From: Lentihominibacter butyricus
GTDB taxonomy: Bacteria > Bacillota > Clostridia > Peptostreptococcales > Anaerovoracaceae
Assembly: GCF_025567305.1 (NCBI RefSeq)
Contig: NZ_JAOQJP010000008.1
Location: forward strand, 1-64,000
Direction of reading: 5' to 3'
DNA length: 64,000 nt
Shown here: in pieces, positions 31,734 through 40,553 of the stretch
Layout: each line of letters starts with the position of its first letter
Numbering within the stretch: the first letter of the stretch is position 1
Translations under genes and position numbers: made by a program
Notes under the pieces: generated by a model
The model's database searches: none
Seen by the model: the letters and a program-made list of their open reading frames with translations, nothing else
Told to the model about the DNA's origin: nothing

Positions 31734-33113
31734 ATGGCAAAAGGAAATGTGACAGATATGAAAAACAAGAAAGTACTGATAGTAGGCATGGGGAATTCGG
31801 GAAAAGCGGCAGCGCAGGCTATGGTAAAGCTGGGCGCTGATGTTTCGGTCCAGGATAATAAATCCGAAGACAGTATAGATCCTCAGCTGCTGATGTTCCT
31901 CAGGGAAAAGTCGGTAAAGTGCTATCTGGGCTGCCAGCCTGATGATATGAGCATCTTTGATATGCTTATACTCAGTCCGGGAGTTTCTCCGGAGCTCAGC
32001 TTCATAAAGGAGGCACAGGCTGCCGGTGCAGAAATAACGGGCGAGCTTGAGATCGCATACAGGGTAGGACATGGAAATTACGTTGCGATAACGGGCACGA
32101 ACGGCAAGACTACGACTACTACGCTTGTAGGAGAGATATACAAGGCTGCAGGAAAGAAAACATATGTCGTAGGAAACATCGGCGTCGCAGTGATATCGAA
32201 GGCACTTTCAGCGGAGGACGACAGCTGGCTCGTAACGGAGACCAGCAGCTTCCAGCTTGAGACTATAAGAGATTTCAAACCTGAGGTATCGGCGATACTT
32301 AATCTCACACCTGACCATCTCGACAGACATAAGACTATGGAAAATTACGGAAAAGCAAAGGCTGCAGTTTTCCGAAACCAGACTCCCGACCAGTACTGCG
32401 TCATCAATTACGATGATGAGGAGTGCATGAAGCTGGTCAGGGACTGCAAGGCAAAGATAGTTCCGTTCAGCAGGAAGAAAACTCTCGATTTCGGTGTCTA
32501 TGTAGACGGAGATACGATAATAATAAAAGATGAAGACGGAAGCATCAAGGAGATATGCAGGCCGGTGGAACTGCAGATACCGGGTGCTCATAATCTGGAA
32601 AATGCACTCGCCGCATGTGCGATAGCCTACTTCGGAGGCATAGAGCCTTCTGTGATAGCCGATGTGCTCAGGAGCTTCAAGGGCGTAGAACACAGGATCG
32701 AGCTGTGCGGCGTGATCGATGATATAAGGTTCGTGAACGATTCCAAGGGAACGAATCCGGATGCTTCGATCAAGGCTATAGAAGCGATGAAGAACAATAT
32801 AATACTGATAGCCGGTGGCTATGACAAGAACTCATCCTTCGACGAATTCGTAAATGCGTTCGACGGCAGAGTCAAAGCGCTGCTGCTGATGGGCAAGACG
32901 GCTACAAAGATCAAAGAGGCAGCCGAGAAGGCGGGCTTTACAGATTCGATAATACTCAAGGATATGGAAGCTTGTGTGAGGGAAGCATACAGGATCGCAC
33001 AGCCGGGAGATGTCGTGCTGCTTTCACCTGCATGTGCCAGCTGGGATATGTACACGAGCTTTGAACAGAGGGGAAAACACTTTAAAGATTGTGTGCAGGC
33101 TTTGGAAAGGTGA
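31734..33113 (+). CDS. murD: UDP-MurNAc-L-Ala D-glutamate ligase
   Basis: Mur ligase adding D-glutamate to UDP-MurNAc-L-alanine. Length 459 residues. N-terminal Rossmann segment VLIVGMGNSGKAAAQ begins near residue 15; the P-loop GTNGKTTT is at about 121-128, and LNLTPDHLDRH and NDSKGTNPDA are the later family motifs. The start at 31734 follows TTAGGAGAAG. An in-frame ATG at 31758 is a possible alternative that would give the more usual N-terminus. Confidence 0.95.
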   Translation: MAKGNVTDMKNKKVLIVGMGNSGKAAAQAMVKLGADVSVQDNKSEDSIDPQLLMFLREKSVKCYLGCQPDDMSIFDMLILSPGVSPELSFIKEAQAAGAEITGELEIAYRVGHGNYVAITGTNGKTTTTTLVGEIYKAAGKKTYVVGNIGVAVISKALSAEDDSWLVTETSSFQLETIRDFKPEVSAILNLTPDHLDRHKTMENYGKAKAAVFRNQTPDQYCVINYDDEECMKLVRDCKAKIVPFSRKKTLDFGVYVDGDTIIIKDEDGSIKEICRPVELQIPGAHNLENALAACAIAYFGGIEPSVIADVLRSFKGVEHRIELCGVIDDIRFVNDSKGTNPDASIKAIEAMKNNIILIAGGYDKNSSFDEFVNAFDGRVKALLLMGKTATKIKEAAEKAGFTDSIILKDMEACVREAYRIAQPGDVVLLSPACASWDMYTSFEQRGKHFKDCVQALER

Positions 33114-33122
33114 CGGTTATAA

Positions 33123-34274
33123 TTGGAAAGAGCAGATAATAAGCTAAAAGGGAAAAAGAGAACAAAACTGAAGCTGAAAAGCGGGGATTTCTGGCTGATG
33201 CTGTTCACGCTGATGCTGGTGCTGTTCGGACTGATAATGGTTTTCAGTGCGAGCTACTATTCTTCGATAAGCCAGGACGGCAATCCGTACAGTTATCTGG
33301 TGCGACACGGCGCGTGGGTCGTTTTCGGTCTTGTGGCAATGGCTTTCGGAGCATTGTTCGATTACCGGAAGTATAAAAAATGTGCACTACCGATACTGAT
33401 AGTAAGCGTGATACTGCTGGTGCTGGTGCTGACTCCGCTCGGACAGACGACTAACGGTGCGACAAGGTGGATAAAGGTCGGGCCGGTAACGATTATGCCG
33501 GGTGAGATCGCAAAGATCGCAGCGATAATATTCGTGGCGTGGTTCCTGAGTGAAGATGCGAGCCGGATAAAATCGCTGAAGAGAGGCATTCTTCCGCTTC
33601 TCGGTATCATTGCGGTTTACGGCGCGCTGATAGTAAAGCAGCCGAATCTGTCCACTGCCATAACGGTGTGCGGCATAATAATCGCCATGATGCTGGTAGC
33701 AGGACTGAAATGGAGATATGTGGCCACGGCCGGCGGGATAGGCGTAGTAGGGATACTCAGCATAGTGATCTTCATGAAGGACACATACTGGTACAACAGA
33801 CTTACGAGCTTTACCGATCCGTTCCAGGATGCGCTGGGTGACGGATATCAGGCTGTACAGTCGCTGCTCGCTCTGGGATCGGGCGGACTGTTCGGAGTCG
33901 GACTGGGAAAGAGCGTCCAGAAGAACCTGTATCTGCCGGAGCCTCAGAACGACTTCATACTTGCGATAATAGGAGAAGAGCTGGGATATATAGGGGTGCT
34001 GCTGCTGATCGCGCTTTATTGCCTGTTCATATGGAGAGGCATCCACATCGCGCTCAATGCGCCTGATCAGTTCGGACTTCTTCTGGCTTCAGGCATCGTC
34101 CTGATGGTGGCCATACAGGTAATACTGAATATCGCAGTCGTTACATCATCGATGCCGCCGACAGGTATAAATCTGCCATTCATAAGCTACGGCGGAAACG
34201 CATTGCTGATTTTTATGTTTTCGGCAGGAGTGCTGCTCAATATATCGCGGCACGGACTGAAAGTACAGGAGTGA
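33123..34274 (+). CDS. ftsW: SEDS peptidoglycan polymerase FtsW
   Basis: Multi-spanning glycosyltransferase that polymerises lipid II at the septum with the class B PBP. Length 383 residues, about ten helices. Family features include FGLIMVFSASYYSS near residue 37, the extracellular loop with PEPQNDFILAIIGEELG, and PPTGINLPFISYGG near the C-terminus. The TTG start at 33123 follows AAAGGTGA in the murD end. It could be RodA or SpoVE; the dcw location favours FtsW. Confidence 0.93.
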   Translation: MERADNKLKGKKRTKLKLKSGDFWLMLFTLMLVLFGLIMVFSASYYSSISQDGNPYSYLVRHGAWVVFGLVAMAFGALFDYRKYKKCALPILIVSVILLVLVLTPLGQTTNGATRWIKVGPVTIMPGEIAKIAAIIFVAWFLSEDASRIKSLKRGILPLLGIIAVYGALIVKQPNLSTAITVCGIIIAMMLVAGLKWRYVATAGGIGVVGILSIVIFMKDTYWYNRLTSFTDPFQDALGDGYQAVQSLLALGSGGLFGVGLGKSVQKNLYLPEPQNDFILAIIGEELGYIGVLLLIALYCLFIWRGIHIALNAPDQFGLLLASGIVLMVAIQVILNIAVVTSSMPPTGINLPFISYGGNALLIFMFSAGVLLNISRHGLKVQE

Positions 34275-34279
34275 ATCAA

Positions 34280-35389
34280 ATGAAAGTTATTATGACCTGC
34301 GGAGGCACAGGAGGGCATATATATCCTGCGCTGGCCATCGCAGATGAGATCAGGAAAAGGAAGCCTGATGCAGAGATAATATTTGTAGGATCTGAGATAG
34401 GCCTTGAAAGAGACCTGGTGCCTGAGAACGGATATGAGATAGAGCTTATTTCCGCAGATGGATTCAACAGAGAGCATCTGCTCAAGAATTTTGAAGTGAT
34501 CAGGAAGCTGAGAAGAGGCAGTAAGCGCTCGCGCGAGATACTGCGGGCGTTCAGGCCTGATGTTGTGATAGGTACGGGAGGATATGCCAGCGCGCCGATA
34601 ATGAAGGCTGCTCAGAAAATGCACATCCCGACATTCATACATGAGCAGAATGCTGTGCCGGGAATGGCGAACAAGATGCTGGAAAAACACGTCAATAAGC
34701 TTTTTCTCGGTTTCGAGGAAGCTTCGAAATATTTCAGATATCCTGAAAAACATGTCGTGGCCGGCAATCCTGTAAGACATGTCTTCATGACTGCGGACAG
34801 GGAGAAATCGAGAGCGGAGCTCGGCTTCGACCAGTCTGATTTCGTACTGCTCGCATTCGGAGGAAGCCAGGGGGCGGGGCGTGTAAACAAGGCGATGACC
34901 GGAATAATAGAGGCTTTCAATGGCCTGAAGGGCTTTCGCATATGCCTTGCGACCGGCAGCTATTATTACGATGCGATAAAAGAGGAGCTTAAAGAGAAGG
35001 GCATACAGGTGGCGGATAATGTTGATATCATGGAGTACATACATGATATGGCTAAATATCTGTCTGCGGCAGATCTTGTAATAAGCCGCAGCGGAGCGCT
35101 CAGCGTTGCAGAAGTCACTGTCTGCGGCGTACCGGCAGTGTTCATCCCTTCGCCGCTCGTGACCGGAAATCATCAGTATTTCAATGCAAAGGCAGTAGCG
35201 GACAAAGGCGGAGCTCTGATAATAGAAGAAAAGGATCTCAACAATGATGAACTGATCGGTGAAATACTTAAGTTGAAAAACGATCCGGCGACGCTGAAGC
35301 AGATGGCAGAAAAAAGCTATTCATGTGCACCTCTCGATGCAACAGGAATAATCTGTGACAGCATCATGGAAGCTATAGGGCAGAAGTAA
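34280..35389 (+). CDS. murG: Lipid II synthase MurG
   Basis: Peripheral membrane glycosyltransferase that adds GlcNAc to lipid I. Length 369 residues with two Rossmann domains; GGTGGHIYPALA near residue 8 is the diphosphate loop, and FGGSQGAGRVN near 190 and SRSGALSVAEV near 260 contact UDP-GlcNAc. I start at ATG 34280 because ACAGGAGTG sits 8 nt before it; the GTG at 34271 overlaps that site. A strong hairpin terminator follows before murA. Confidence 0.95.
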   Translation: MKVIMTCGGTGGHIYPALAIADEIRKRKPDAEIIFVGSEIGLERDLVPENGYEIELISADGFNREHLLKNFEVIRKLRRGSKRSREILRAFRPDVVIGTGGYASAPIMKAAQKMHIPTFIHEQNAVPGMANKMLEKHVNKLFLGFEEASKYFRYPEKHVVAGNPVRHVFMTADREKSRAELGFDQSDFVLLAFGGSQGAGRVNKAMTGIIEAFNGLKGFRICLATGSYYYDAIKEELKEKGIQVADNVDIMEYIHDMAKYLSAADLVISRSGALSVAEVTVCGVPAVFIPSPLVTGNHQYFNAKAVADKGGALIIEEKDLNNDELIGEILKLKNDPATLKQMAEKSYSCAPLDATGIICDSIMEAIGQK

Positions 35390-35400
35390 CGATAAAGGAG

Positions 35401-35441
35401 CCTCCGACATATTATGGAATATGATTCGGAGGTGTTTTTTT
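35401..35441 (+). terminator. Terminator hairpin overlapping the murA start site
   Basis: CCTCCGA-CATATT pairs with AATATG-(AT)-TCGGAGG around an ATGG loop, followed by seven T (35435-35441). The 3' arm GGAGG (35428-35432) is also the Shine-Dalgarno of murA, and the T-run contains the murA TTG start, so the hairpin can control both transcription and translation of murA. Confidence 0.8.
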
Positions 35442-36699
35442 GGGAGAGTATATTATCAGAGGGGGCATCAGGTTAAGCGGAGAAGTAGAGATATCCGGAG
35501 CCAAGAATGCCGTGCTTCCTGTACTTGCCGCATCTGTGGTGACGGGGGATGAAAGCGTGTTCCTGCGATGTCCGGAGATAACAGATGTCGAAAGCATGCT
35601 GGAGATCCTGCAGTCTCTTGGGTGCAGAGTAAACCGTGATGACGATACCATATCTGTGGATTCATCATTTCTGTCAGAGTATCGAATACCGGAGGATCTG
35701 ATGAAAGAGATGCGGTCCGGCATTTTTCTGGCAGGCTCACTGCTGGCGAGATGCGGAGAAGCGGTTATCAGCAGACCAGGAGGATGCAGGATAGGAAGCA
35801 GACCTGTGGATATGCATATAGACGGACTGCGGAAGATGGGGGCAGATGTCGTGTGTGAGGGCGATCTGATCCATATGCGTGCGGCTTCTCTGAAAGGTGC
35901 GGAGATAAGGCTGGCTTATCCGAGCGTCGGCGCGACGGAAAATCTCATGCTGGCTGCAACGGCGGCAGAGGGCACGACCCGTATATACAACAGTGCCAGA
36001 GAGCCGGAAATAGTCGATCTTCAGAAATACATAAACTGCTGCGGAGGATGTGTGAAAGGCGCCGGGACGGGCGTGATAGAGATAGATGGAAAGCGCAGGC
36101 TGGGCGGGTGTGTGCACGAAATCATGCCGGACAGGATCGAGGCCGGCACCTACCTTCTGATGGCACTGGCTTCCGGCGGTGAAATACTGCTGAACGGCAT
36201 AGCTCACGAAACACTGCAGGCGCTGCTCGATATCCTGGAAAACGGAGGCTGCGACATAGGCTACGACCGAAATGCGATATGGGCAAAATCCAACGGCAGG
36301 GAAAAGCTGAGCGGTATCGTAAGCACAGCTCCGTACCCTGGGTTCCCTACTGATCTGCAGGCACAGCTTTCTGCCTTTCTCACCAGAACAGGAGACGAGT
36401 TCGTGGTGAAAGAAAGCGTGTTCGAAAACCGGACGGGGTATGCAAAAGAATTGAAAAAAATGGGAGCGGATATTGAAATATCGCAAAAAAAAGTTATAAT
36501 TAAAGGTAACAATATATTGTGTGGAACAGCTGTCACAGCTGAAGACCTCAGGGGCGGTGCGGCTCTCGTTATTGCAGGCCTTATGGCTCAGGGGGACACC
36601 GTGGTCAGGAACACTAAATATATCAAACGGGGATACAGCAGGTTTGCGGATAATATAAGACGTTTAGGTGGAGACATTAGAGAGAATGAGAAAAGATAA
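35440..36699 (+). CDS. murA: UDP-GlcNAc 1-carboxyvinyltransferase
   Basis: First committed step of peptidoglycan synthesis: transfers enolpyruvate from PEP to UDP-GlcNAc. Length 419 residues. The active-site loop SRPGGCRIGSRPVDMH near residue 110 has the fosfomycin-target cysteine, and ISGAKNAVLP near residue 15 has the conserved lysine-asparagine pair. TTG start at 35440, 7 nt after GGAGG; both elements lie in a terminator-like hairpin. The end overlaps ftsQ. Confidence 0.95.
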   Translation: MGEYIIRGGIRLSGEVEISGAKNAVLPVLAASVVTGDESVFLRCPEITDVESMLEILQSLGCRVNRDDDTISVDSSFLSEYRIPEDLMKEMRSGIFLAGSLLARCGEAVISRPGGCRIGSRPVDMHIDGLRKMGADVVCEGDLIHMRAASLKGAEIRLAYPSVGATENLMLAATAAEGTTRIYNSAREPEIVDLQKYINCCGGCVKGAGTGVIEIDGKRRLGGCVHEIMPDRIEAGTYLLMALASGGEILLNGIAHETLQALLDILENGGCDIGYDRNAIWAKSNGREKLSGIVSTAPYPGFPTDLQAQLSAFLTRTGDEFVVKESVFENRTGYAKELKKMGADIEISQKKVIIKGNNILCGTAVTAEDLRGGAALVIAGLMAQGDTVVRNTKYIKRGYSRFADNIRRLGGDIRENEKR

Positions 36700-37438
36700 C
36701 CGTACAGAAAAAACTGTCAAAAAGAAAAAACGGCGAAAAAAGCATTATCTGCTCAGGCTGCTCATAATAGCGGCAGTATGTGTCGGACTTTATTTTCTGG
36801 CACATATAGAGTATTTCAATGTGGATAACGTTGTTGTGACGGGAAACAGGGAGATATCCGATGAGGAGATAATAAAGCTCTCCGGGATAAAAACAGGAGG
36901 GAATCTGTTCGATGTGCATCCGCTGATAGCTCAGCATAAGATAAAGAAGAATCTGTATATAGAAGACGTCGATGTCGACAGGAAGCTGCCGAACACGGTA
37001 GAGATCAATATCAGCGAACGAAGCGGCAAGGCTCAGTTCGTAAAGGGCAGGAAGTACTGCGTTACCGACAATGACGGCAAGGTGCTGGAGATCAGCAAAG
37101 AAGAGAAAAAAGTGACGATAGTTGAAAATGTGACAGTGACGGATGCAAAGCTGTCCGAAACTATCAGCGTCAAGGAGACAGGTGTCTACAGCAAAGCCAT
37201 GAAGCTCATCCGGACGACCGAAAACAATGATCTTTACTTCAAAAAAATAAAGATCAGCAGCAATAATGTCGAAGCTTACGTGTACGACGGGCTCGTATGC
37301 AAAGGCAGATATGACAATGTCATGACAGCGATAAAGTCCGGCGCACTGAAGGCAGTAGTGTATGAACTGTACCAGAAAGGTGTCGAAAGCGGGGTCATCA
37401 GTGTAGGCAGTAATAATTATTGTTCCTTTACGCAATAA
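36686..37438 (+). CDS. ftsQ: Cell division protein FtsQ/DivIB
   Basis: Bitopic division protein of 250 residues. A strongly basic cytoplasmic tail (KKKKRRKKH) precedes one transmembrane helix (about 25-45). A POTRA domain follows (YFNVDNVVVTGNREISDEEI, then ISERSGKAQF at its end). It bridges FtsL/DivIC with the cell-wall synthases. I prefer ATG 36686, though a GTG at 36668 in the same frame is possible. It overlaps the murA end by 14 nt. The ftsZ promoter lies in its last codons. Confidence 0.88.
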   Translation: MRKDNRTEKTVKKKKRRKKHYLLRLLIIAAVCVGLYFLAHIEYFNVDNVVVTGNREISDEEIIKLSGIKTGGNLFDVHPLIAQHKIKKNLYIEDVDVDRKLPNTVEINISERSGKAQFVKGRKYCVTDNDGKVLEISKEEKKVTIVENVTVTDAKLSETISVKETGVYSKAMKLIRTTENNDLYFKKIKISSNNVEAYVYDGLVCKGRYDNVMTAIKSGALKAVVYELYQKGVESGVISVGSNNYCSFTQ

Positions 37439-37455
37439 AATTTGTATGTTATAAT
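37427..37455 (+). promoter_or_regulatory. Promoter of ftsZ
   Basis: TTTACG at 37427-37432, 17-nt spacer, TATAAT at 37450-37455 with an extended -10 TG. It overlaps the ftsQ stop, about 85 nt before ftsZ. Confidence 0.72.
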
Positions 37456-37538
37456 GTATGTGTTTATTATGAAGAAAATGCTTTTAAATTCACGTTTTGA
37501 AGATATGGGGCATAAAATTTTACAGGAGGTACCTCTGA

Positions 37539-38651
37539 ATGTTACAATTTGAGATGAATGACTCGACGCTGCAGGAGATAAAAGTAATAGGTGTCGGTGG
37601 CGGCGGCTGTAACGCAGTTAACAGGATGATAGACGGCGGCATGAAAGGTGTTACTTTCATCGCTGTAAATACTGACAAACAGGCTCTTGCCAAGAGTAAG
37701 GCAGAAACTAAAATACAGATAGGCGAAAAGCTTACAAAAGGTCTCGGAGCCGGAGGGAACCCTGAAGTAGGCCAGAAATCAGCAGAAGAAAATCTTGAAG
37801 ATCTTGAAAAATTCATTGCGGGATCGGATATGATCTTCGTTACATGTGGAATGGGCGGAGGTACAGGAACAGGTGCAGCTCCTATAATCGCAAAGATCGC
37901 CAAGGATATGGGCATCCTTACGGTAGGTGTCGTTACGAAGCCTTTCAGATTCGAAGGGAAGAAAAGAGGCGAACACGCTGATCTCGGTATCAAATTCCTC
38001 AAGAAATATGTGGATTCGCTCGTAGTGGTTCCTAATGACAAGCTTCTTGAGAGCGTACAGGAGCAGACTTCACTTCTCGAAGCGTTCGAGATGGCAGATG
38101 AAGTTCTCAAGAAGGGCGTTCAGGGTATTTCAGATATCATAGTCGACGATGCACTCATCAACCTCGACTTCGCCGATGTTACTACCATCATGAAGGACAG
38201 AGGAATCGTACATATGGGAGTAGGCGTAGGAAAAGGCGAGACCAAGCTTGATGACGCAGTGAGAGGAGCTATCGACAGCCCGCTTCTCGAAACAAAGATT
38301 TCAGGAGCAAGAGCTGTTCTCATCAATATCACAGGCGGAAGAGATCTCACAATGTACGATGTTGACAGAGTGGCTTCGCAGATCGACGAAGAAGCGGACA
38401 AGAATGCAATAATCATTCTGGGAGCATCGATCAAGGAAGATCTGCAGGATGAGATATCAGTAACAGTAATAGCAGCAGGCTTTGAAAAGCCTAACAGTGA
38501 TCTGCTCAACAGCTCTGTCGTTCCTGGTGAAGGAACTCTGGAAGACAGCGCAGAACTCAGAAAACCACAGGAGACAAAAGCTGCGGCTGCGGACGATGAT
38601 GTTTACAAAGGTACATCACGCATAGATATACCAACTTTCTTACAGAGATAA
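37539..38651 (+). CDS. ftsZ: Cell division GTPase FtsZ
   Basis: Tubulin-like GTPase that forms the Z ring. Length 370 residues. GGGGCNAVNRM near residue 20, the tubulin signature GGGTGTGAAP near 107 and the synergy loop NLDFADV near 207 are intact. A linker of about 45 residues ends in the conserved C-terminal peptide DIPTFLQR that binds membrane tethers. ACAGGAGGT precedes the ATG. ftsA is not adjacent, so the tether (SepF or a distant FtsA) is outside the window. Confidence 0.97.
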   Translation: MLQFEMNDSTLQEIKVIGVGGGGCNAVNRMIDGGMKGVTFIAVNTDKQALAKSKAETKIQIGEKLTKGLGAGGNPEVGQKSAEENLEDLEKFIAGSDMIFVTCGMGGGTGTGAAPIIAKIAKDMGILTVGVVTKPFRFEGKKRGEHADLGIKFLKKYVDSLVVVPNDKLLESVQEQTSLLEAFEMADEVLKKGVQGISDIIVDDALINLDFADVTTIMKDRGIVHMGVGVGKGETKLDDAVRGAIDSPLLETKISGARAVLINITGGRDLTMYDVDRVASQIDEEADKNAIIILGASIKEDLQDEISVTVIAAGFEKPNSDLLNSSVVPGEGTLEDSAELRKPQETKAAAADDDVYKGTSRIDIPTFLQR

Positions 38652-38672
38652 GAGAAAGGAAAAGAGTATTCC

Positions 38673-38700
38673 AATAGCCGGTTCTAGCTAGCCGGCTATT
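38673..38700 (+). terminator. Hairpin after ftsZ
   Basis: AATAGCCGG (38673-38681) pairs perfectly with CCGGCTATT (38692-38700) over a 10-nt loop. The U-tract is poor, so termination is probably partial. Confidence 0.5.
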
Positions 38701-38731
38701 GTTCTGCATTGCACTTTTTCGGTCAGGATAT

Positions 38732-39496
38732 ATGAAAACGATCAGATCAAAAGATAATCAGATATATAAAAGCACGCTCAAGCTGCTGAAAAAGAAATAT
38801 CGAGACGAGACAGGCCGATATCTTCTCGAAGGCGTCAAACCGCTGGAAGACGCATTCGGGACGGGAGCCGGGATCAGTAGCATATTCGTTCGCGAAGGCA
38901 TTTTCCCGGATACGGACAAATATGCGGCAGGTACGGTGATCCTGAGCGGCGAACTGTTCGACAAGCTGTCTTCGACGGAAAACTCGCAGGGGATAATCGC
39001 GGTGGCAGAAAAGCGTATATACAGTGAGGCGGATTTCGGGAAAGCTGTCGGAAAAGGGAATATCCTGGTGATGGACAGGCTGCAGGATCCTGGAAACATC
39101 GGCACGATGATAAGGACAGCGGAGGCCGCAGGATATAAAGGAATAATACTGACTTCAGGAACGGGCGATGTCTATTCGCCTAAAGTGGTGAGAGCTGCAG
39201 CGGGTTCGCTTTTCAGGATGCCCGTATTGAATGCGGGAGACAGCGGAGAGGCTGTAGAACTCATCAGAAGAATGGGAAAGAAGATAACAGTTACATGCCC
39301 GGACAACGGGATAAGCTGTTTTGAGGCAGACATGGTCTCGGATACGGCTCTGGTAATAGGCAATGAAGGCCGGGGAGTGAGCCGCGGGTTCATGGAAAAT
39401 GCAGATATAAAAGTAAAGATACCTATGGCGGGATCCATAGAATCGTTAAATGCGGCAGTGGCTGCCGGAATACTTATGTATCAGTCACAAAGATAA
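38732..39496 (+). CDS. SpoU/TrmH-family RNA 2'-O-methyltransferase
   Basis: A 254-residue SPOUT enzyme, probably modifying rRNA. An N-terminal substrate-binding domain (LLEGVKPLEDA near residue 28) is followed by a knotted SAM domain with the family motifs VMDRLQDPGNIGTMIRTAEA (about 111), VIGNEGRGVS (about 206) and IPMAGSIESLNAAVAAGI. Close to the YsgA/RlmB group. ATG 38732 is preceded by CAGGA. It precedes pheS as in many Clostridia. Confidence 0.88.
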   Translation: MKTIRSKDNQIYKSTLKLLKKKYRDETGRYLLEGVKPLEDAFGTGAGISSIFVREGIFPDTDKYAAGTVILSGELFDKLSSTENSQGIIAVAEKRIYSEADFGKAVGKGNILVMDRLQDPGNIGTMIRTAEAAGYKGIILTSGTGDVYSPKVVRAAAGSLFRMPVLNAGDSGEAVELIRRMGKKITVTCPDNGISCFEADMVSDTALVIGNEGRGVSRGFMENADIKVKIPMAGSIESLNAAVAAGILMYQSQR

Positions 39497-39518
39497 ATTT
39501 AGATGAGAGGTAAATACG

Positions 39519-40541
39519 ATGCAAGCTCAGTTAAACAAAATTTTAGAAGAAGCAAAGGCACAGCTTAATGAAGCTTCAACTCTGGCACAGACCGACGATA
39601 TAAGAGTAAAGATCCTCGGAAAGAAGGGCAAGCTTACTGAGATACTCAGAGGAATGGGAAAACTGTCGCCTGAGGAAAGAAAAACTACAGGTCAGATGGC
39701 AAACAAGGTCAGAGCCGAAGTTGAAAAAATGCTCGAGGAAAAGTTCGAGGCAGTCAAAGCAGCTGCCAAAGAAGCACAGTTCAAGATCGAGAAGATCGAC
39801 GTGACAGAACCGGGCAGAGAAGTGACGCTGGGGGTAAAACATCCGCTGACGATCACTATAGAAGAAGTGTCAAAGGTATTCATGAACATGGGATTCTCGA
39901 TTTCGGAAGGCCCTGAAGTGGAAACTGTCTTCAACAATTTTGATGCGCTCAATGCAGGACCTAATCATCCTTCGAGAGATATGACAGATACATTTTACAT
40001 TACAAAGGACACGCTGCTGAGAACACAGACTTCACCTGTACAGGTAAGGACGCTTCTCAAGCAGGAACCTCCTATCAAGGTCATCTCACCGGGAAGATGC
40101 TTCAGATGTGATACTCCGGATGCTACGCATTCGCCGATGTTCCATCAGATCGAAGGCCTTGTGGTCGATGAAGGAATAACGATGGCGGACCTCAAGGGAA
40201 CGCTCGACAGCTTTGCGAAACAGCTTTTCGGAACGAGCACCAGGACTAAGTTCAGACCACACCACTTCCCGTTCACGGAGCCTAGTGCAGAGATGGACGT
40301 ATCGTGCTTCAAGTGCGGCGGAAAAGGCTGCAGGGTATGTAAAGGCAGCGGCTGGATCGAGATCCTGGGCTGCGGCATGGTGCACCCTCATGTGCTGAAA
40401 GTGGGTAATCTGGATACAGAAAAGTACACCGGATTCGCCTTTGGTATGGGCGTTGAGCGAGTTGCGATGCTTAAATACGGTGTAGACGATATAAGATTAT
40501 TTTATGAGAACGATATGCGTTTCATAAATCAGTTCAAATAG
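39519..40541 (+). CDS. pheS: Phenylalanine-tRNA ligase alpha subunit
   Basis: Catalytic class II subunit of the (alpha-beta)2 PheRS. Length 340 residues. An N-terminal coiled coil (about 1-90) is followed by motif 2 around FRCDTPDATHSPMFHQIEG and motif 3 at FGMGVERVAMLKYG near the C-terminus. A Cys-rich insert CFKCGGKGCRVCKG (about 263) is usual in Firmicutes. GAGAGGTAA precedes the ATG. No T-box leader is visible in the short spacer. Followed 12 nt later by pheT. Confidence 0.96.
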   Translation: MQAQLNKILEEAKAQLNEASTLAQTDDIRVKILGKKGKLTEILRGMGKLSPEERKTTGQMANKVRAEVEKMLEEKFEAVKAAAKEAQFKIEKIDVTEPGREVTLGVKHPLTITIEEVSKVFMNMGFSISEGPEVETVFNNFDALNAGPNHPSRDMTDTFYITKDTLLRTQTSPVQVRTLLKQEPPIKVISPGRCFRCDTPDATHSPMFHQIEGLVVDEGITMADLKGTLDSFAKQLFGTSTRTKFRPHHFPFTEPSAEMDVSCFKCGGKGCRVCKGSGWIEILGCGMVHPHVLKVGNLDTEKYTGFAFGMGVERVAMLKYGVDDIRLFYENDMRFINQFK

Positions 40542-40553
40542 GAGGGTTAATAG

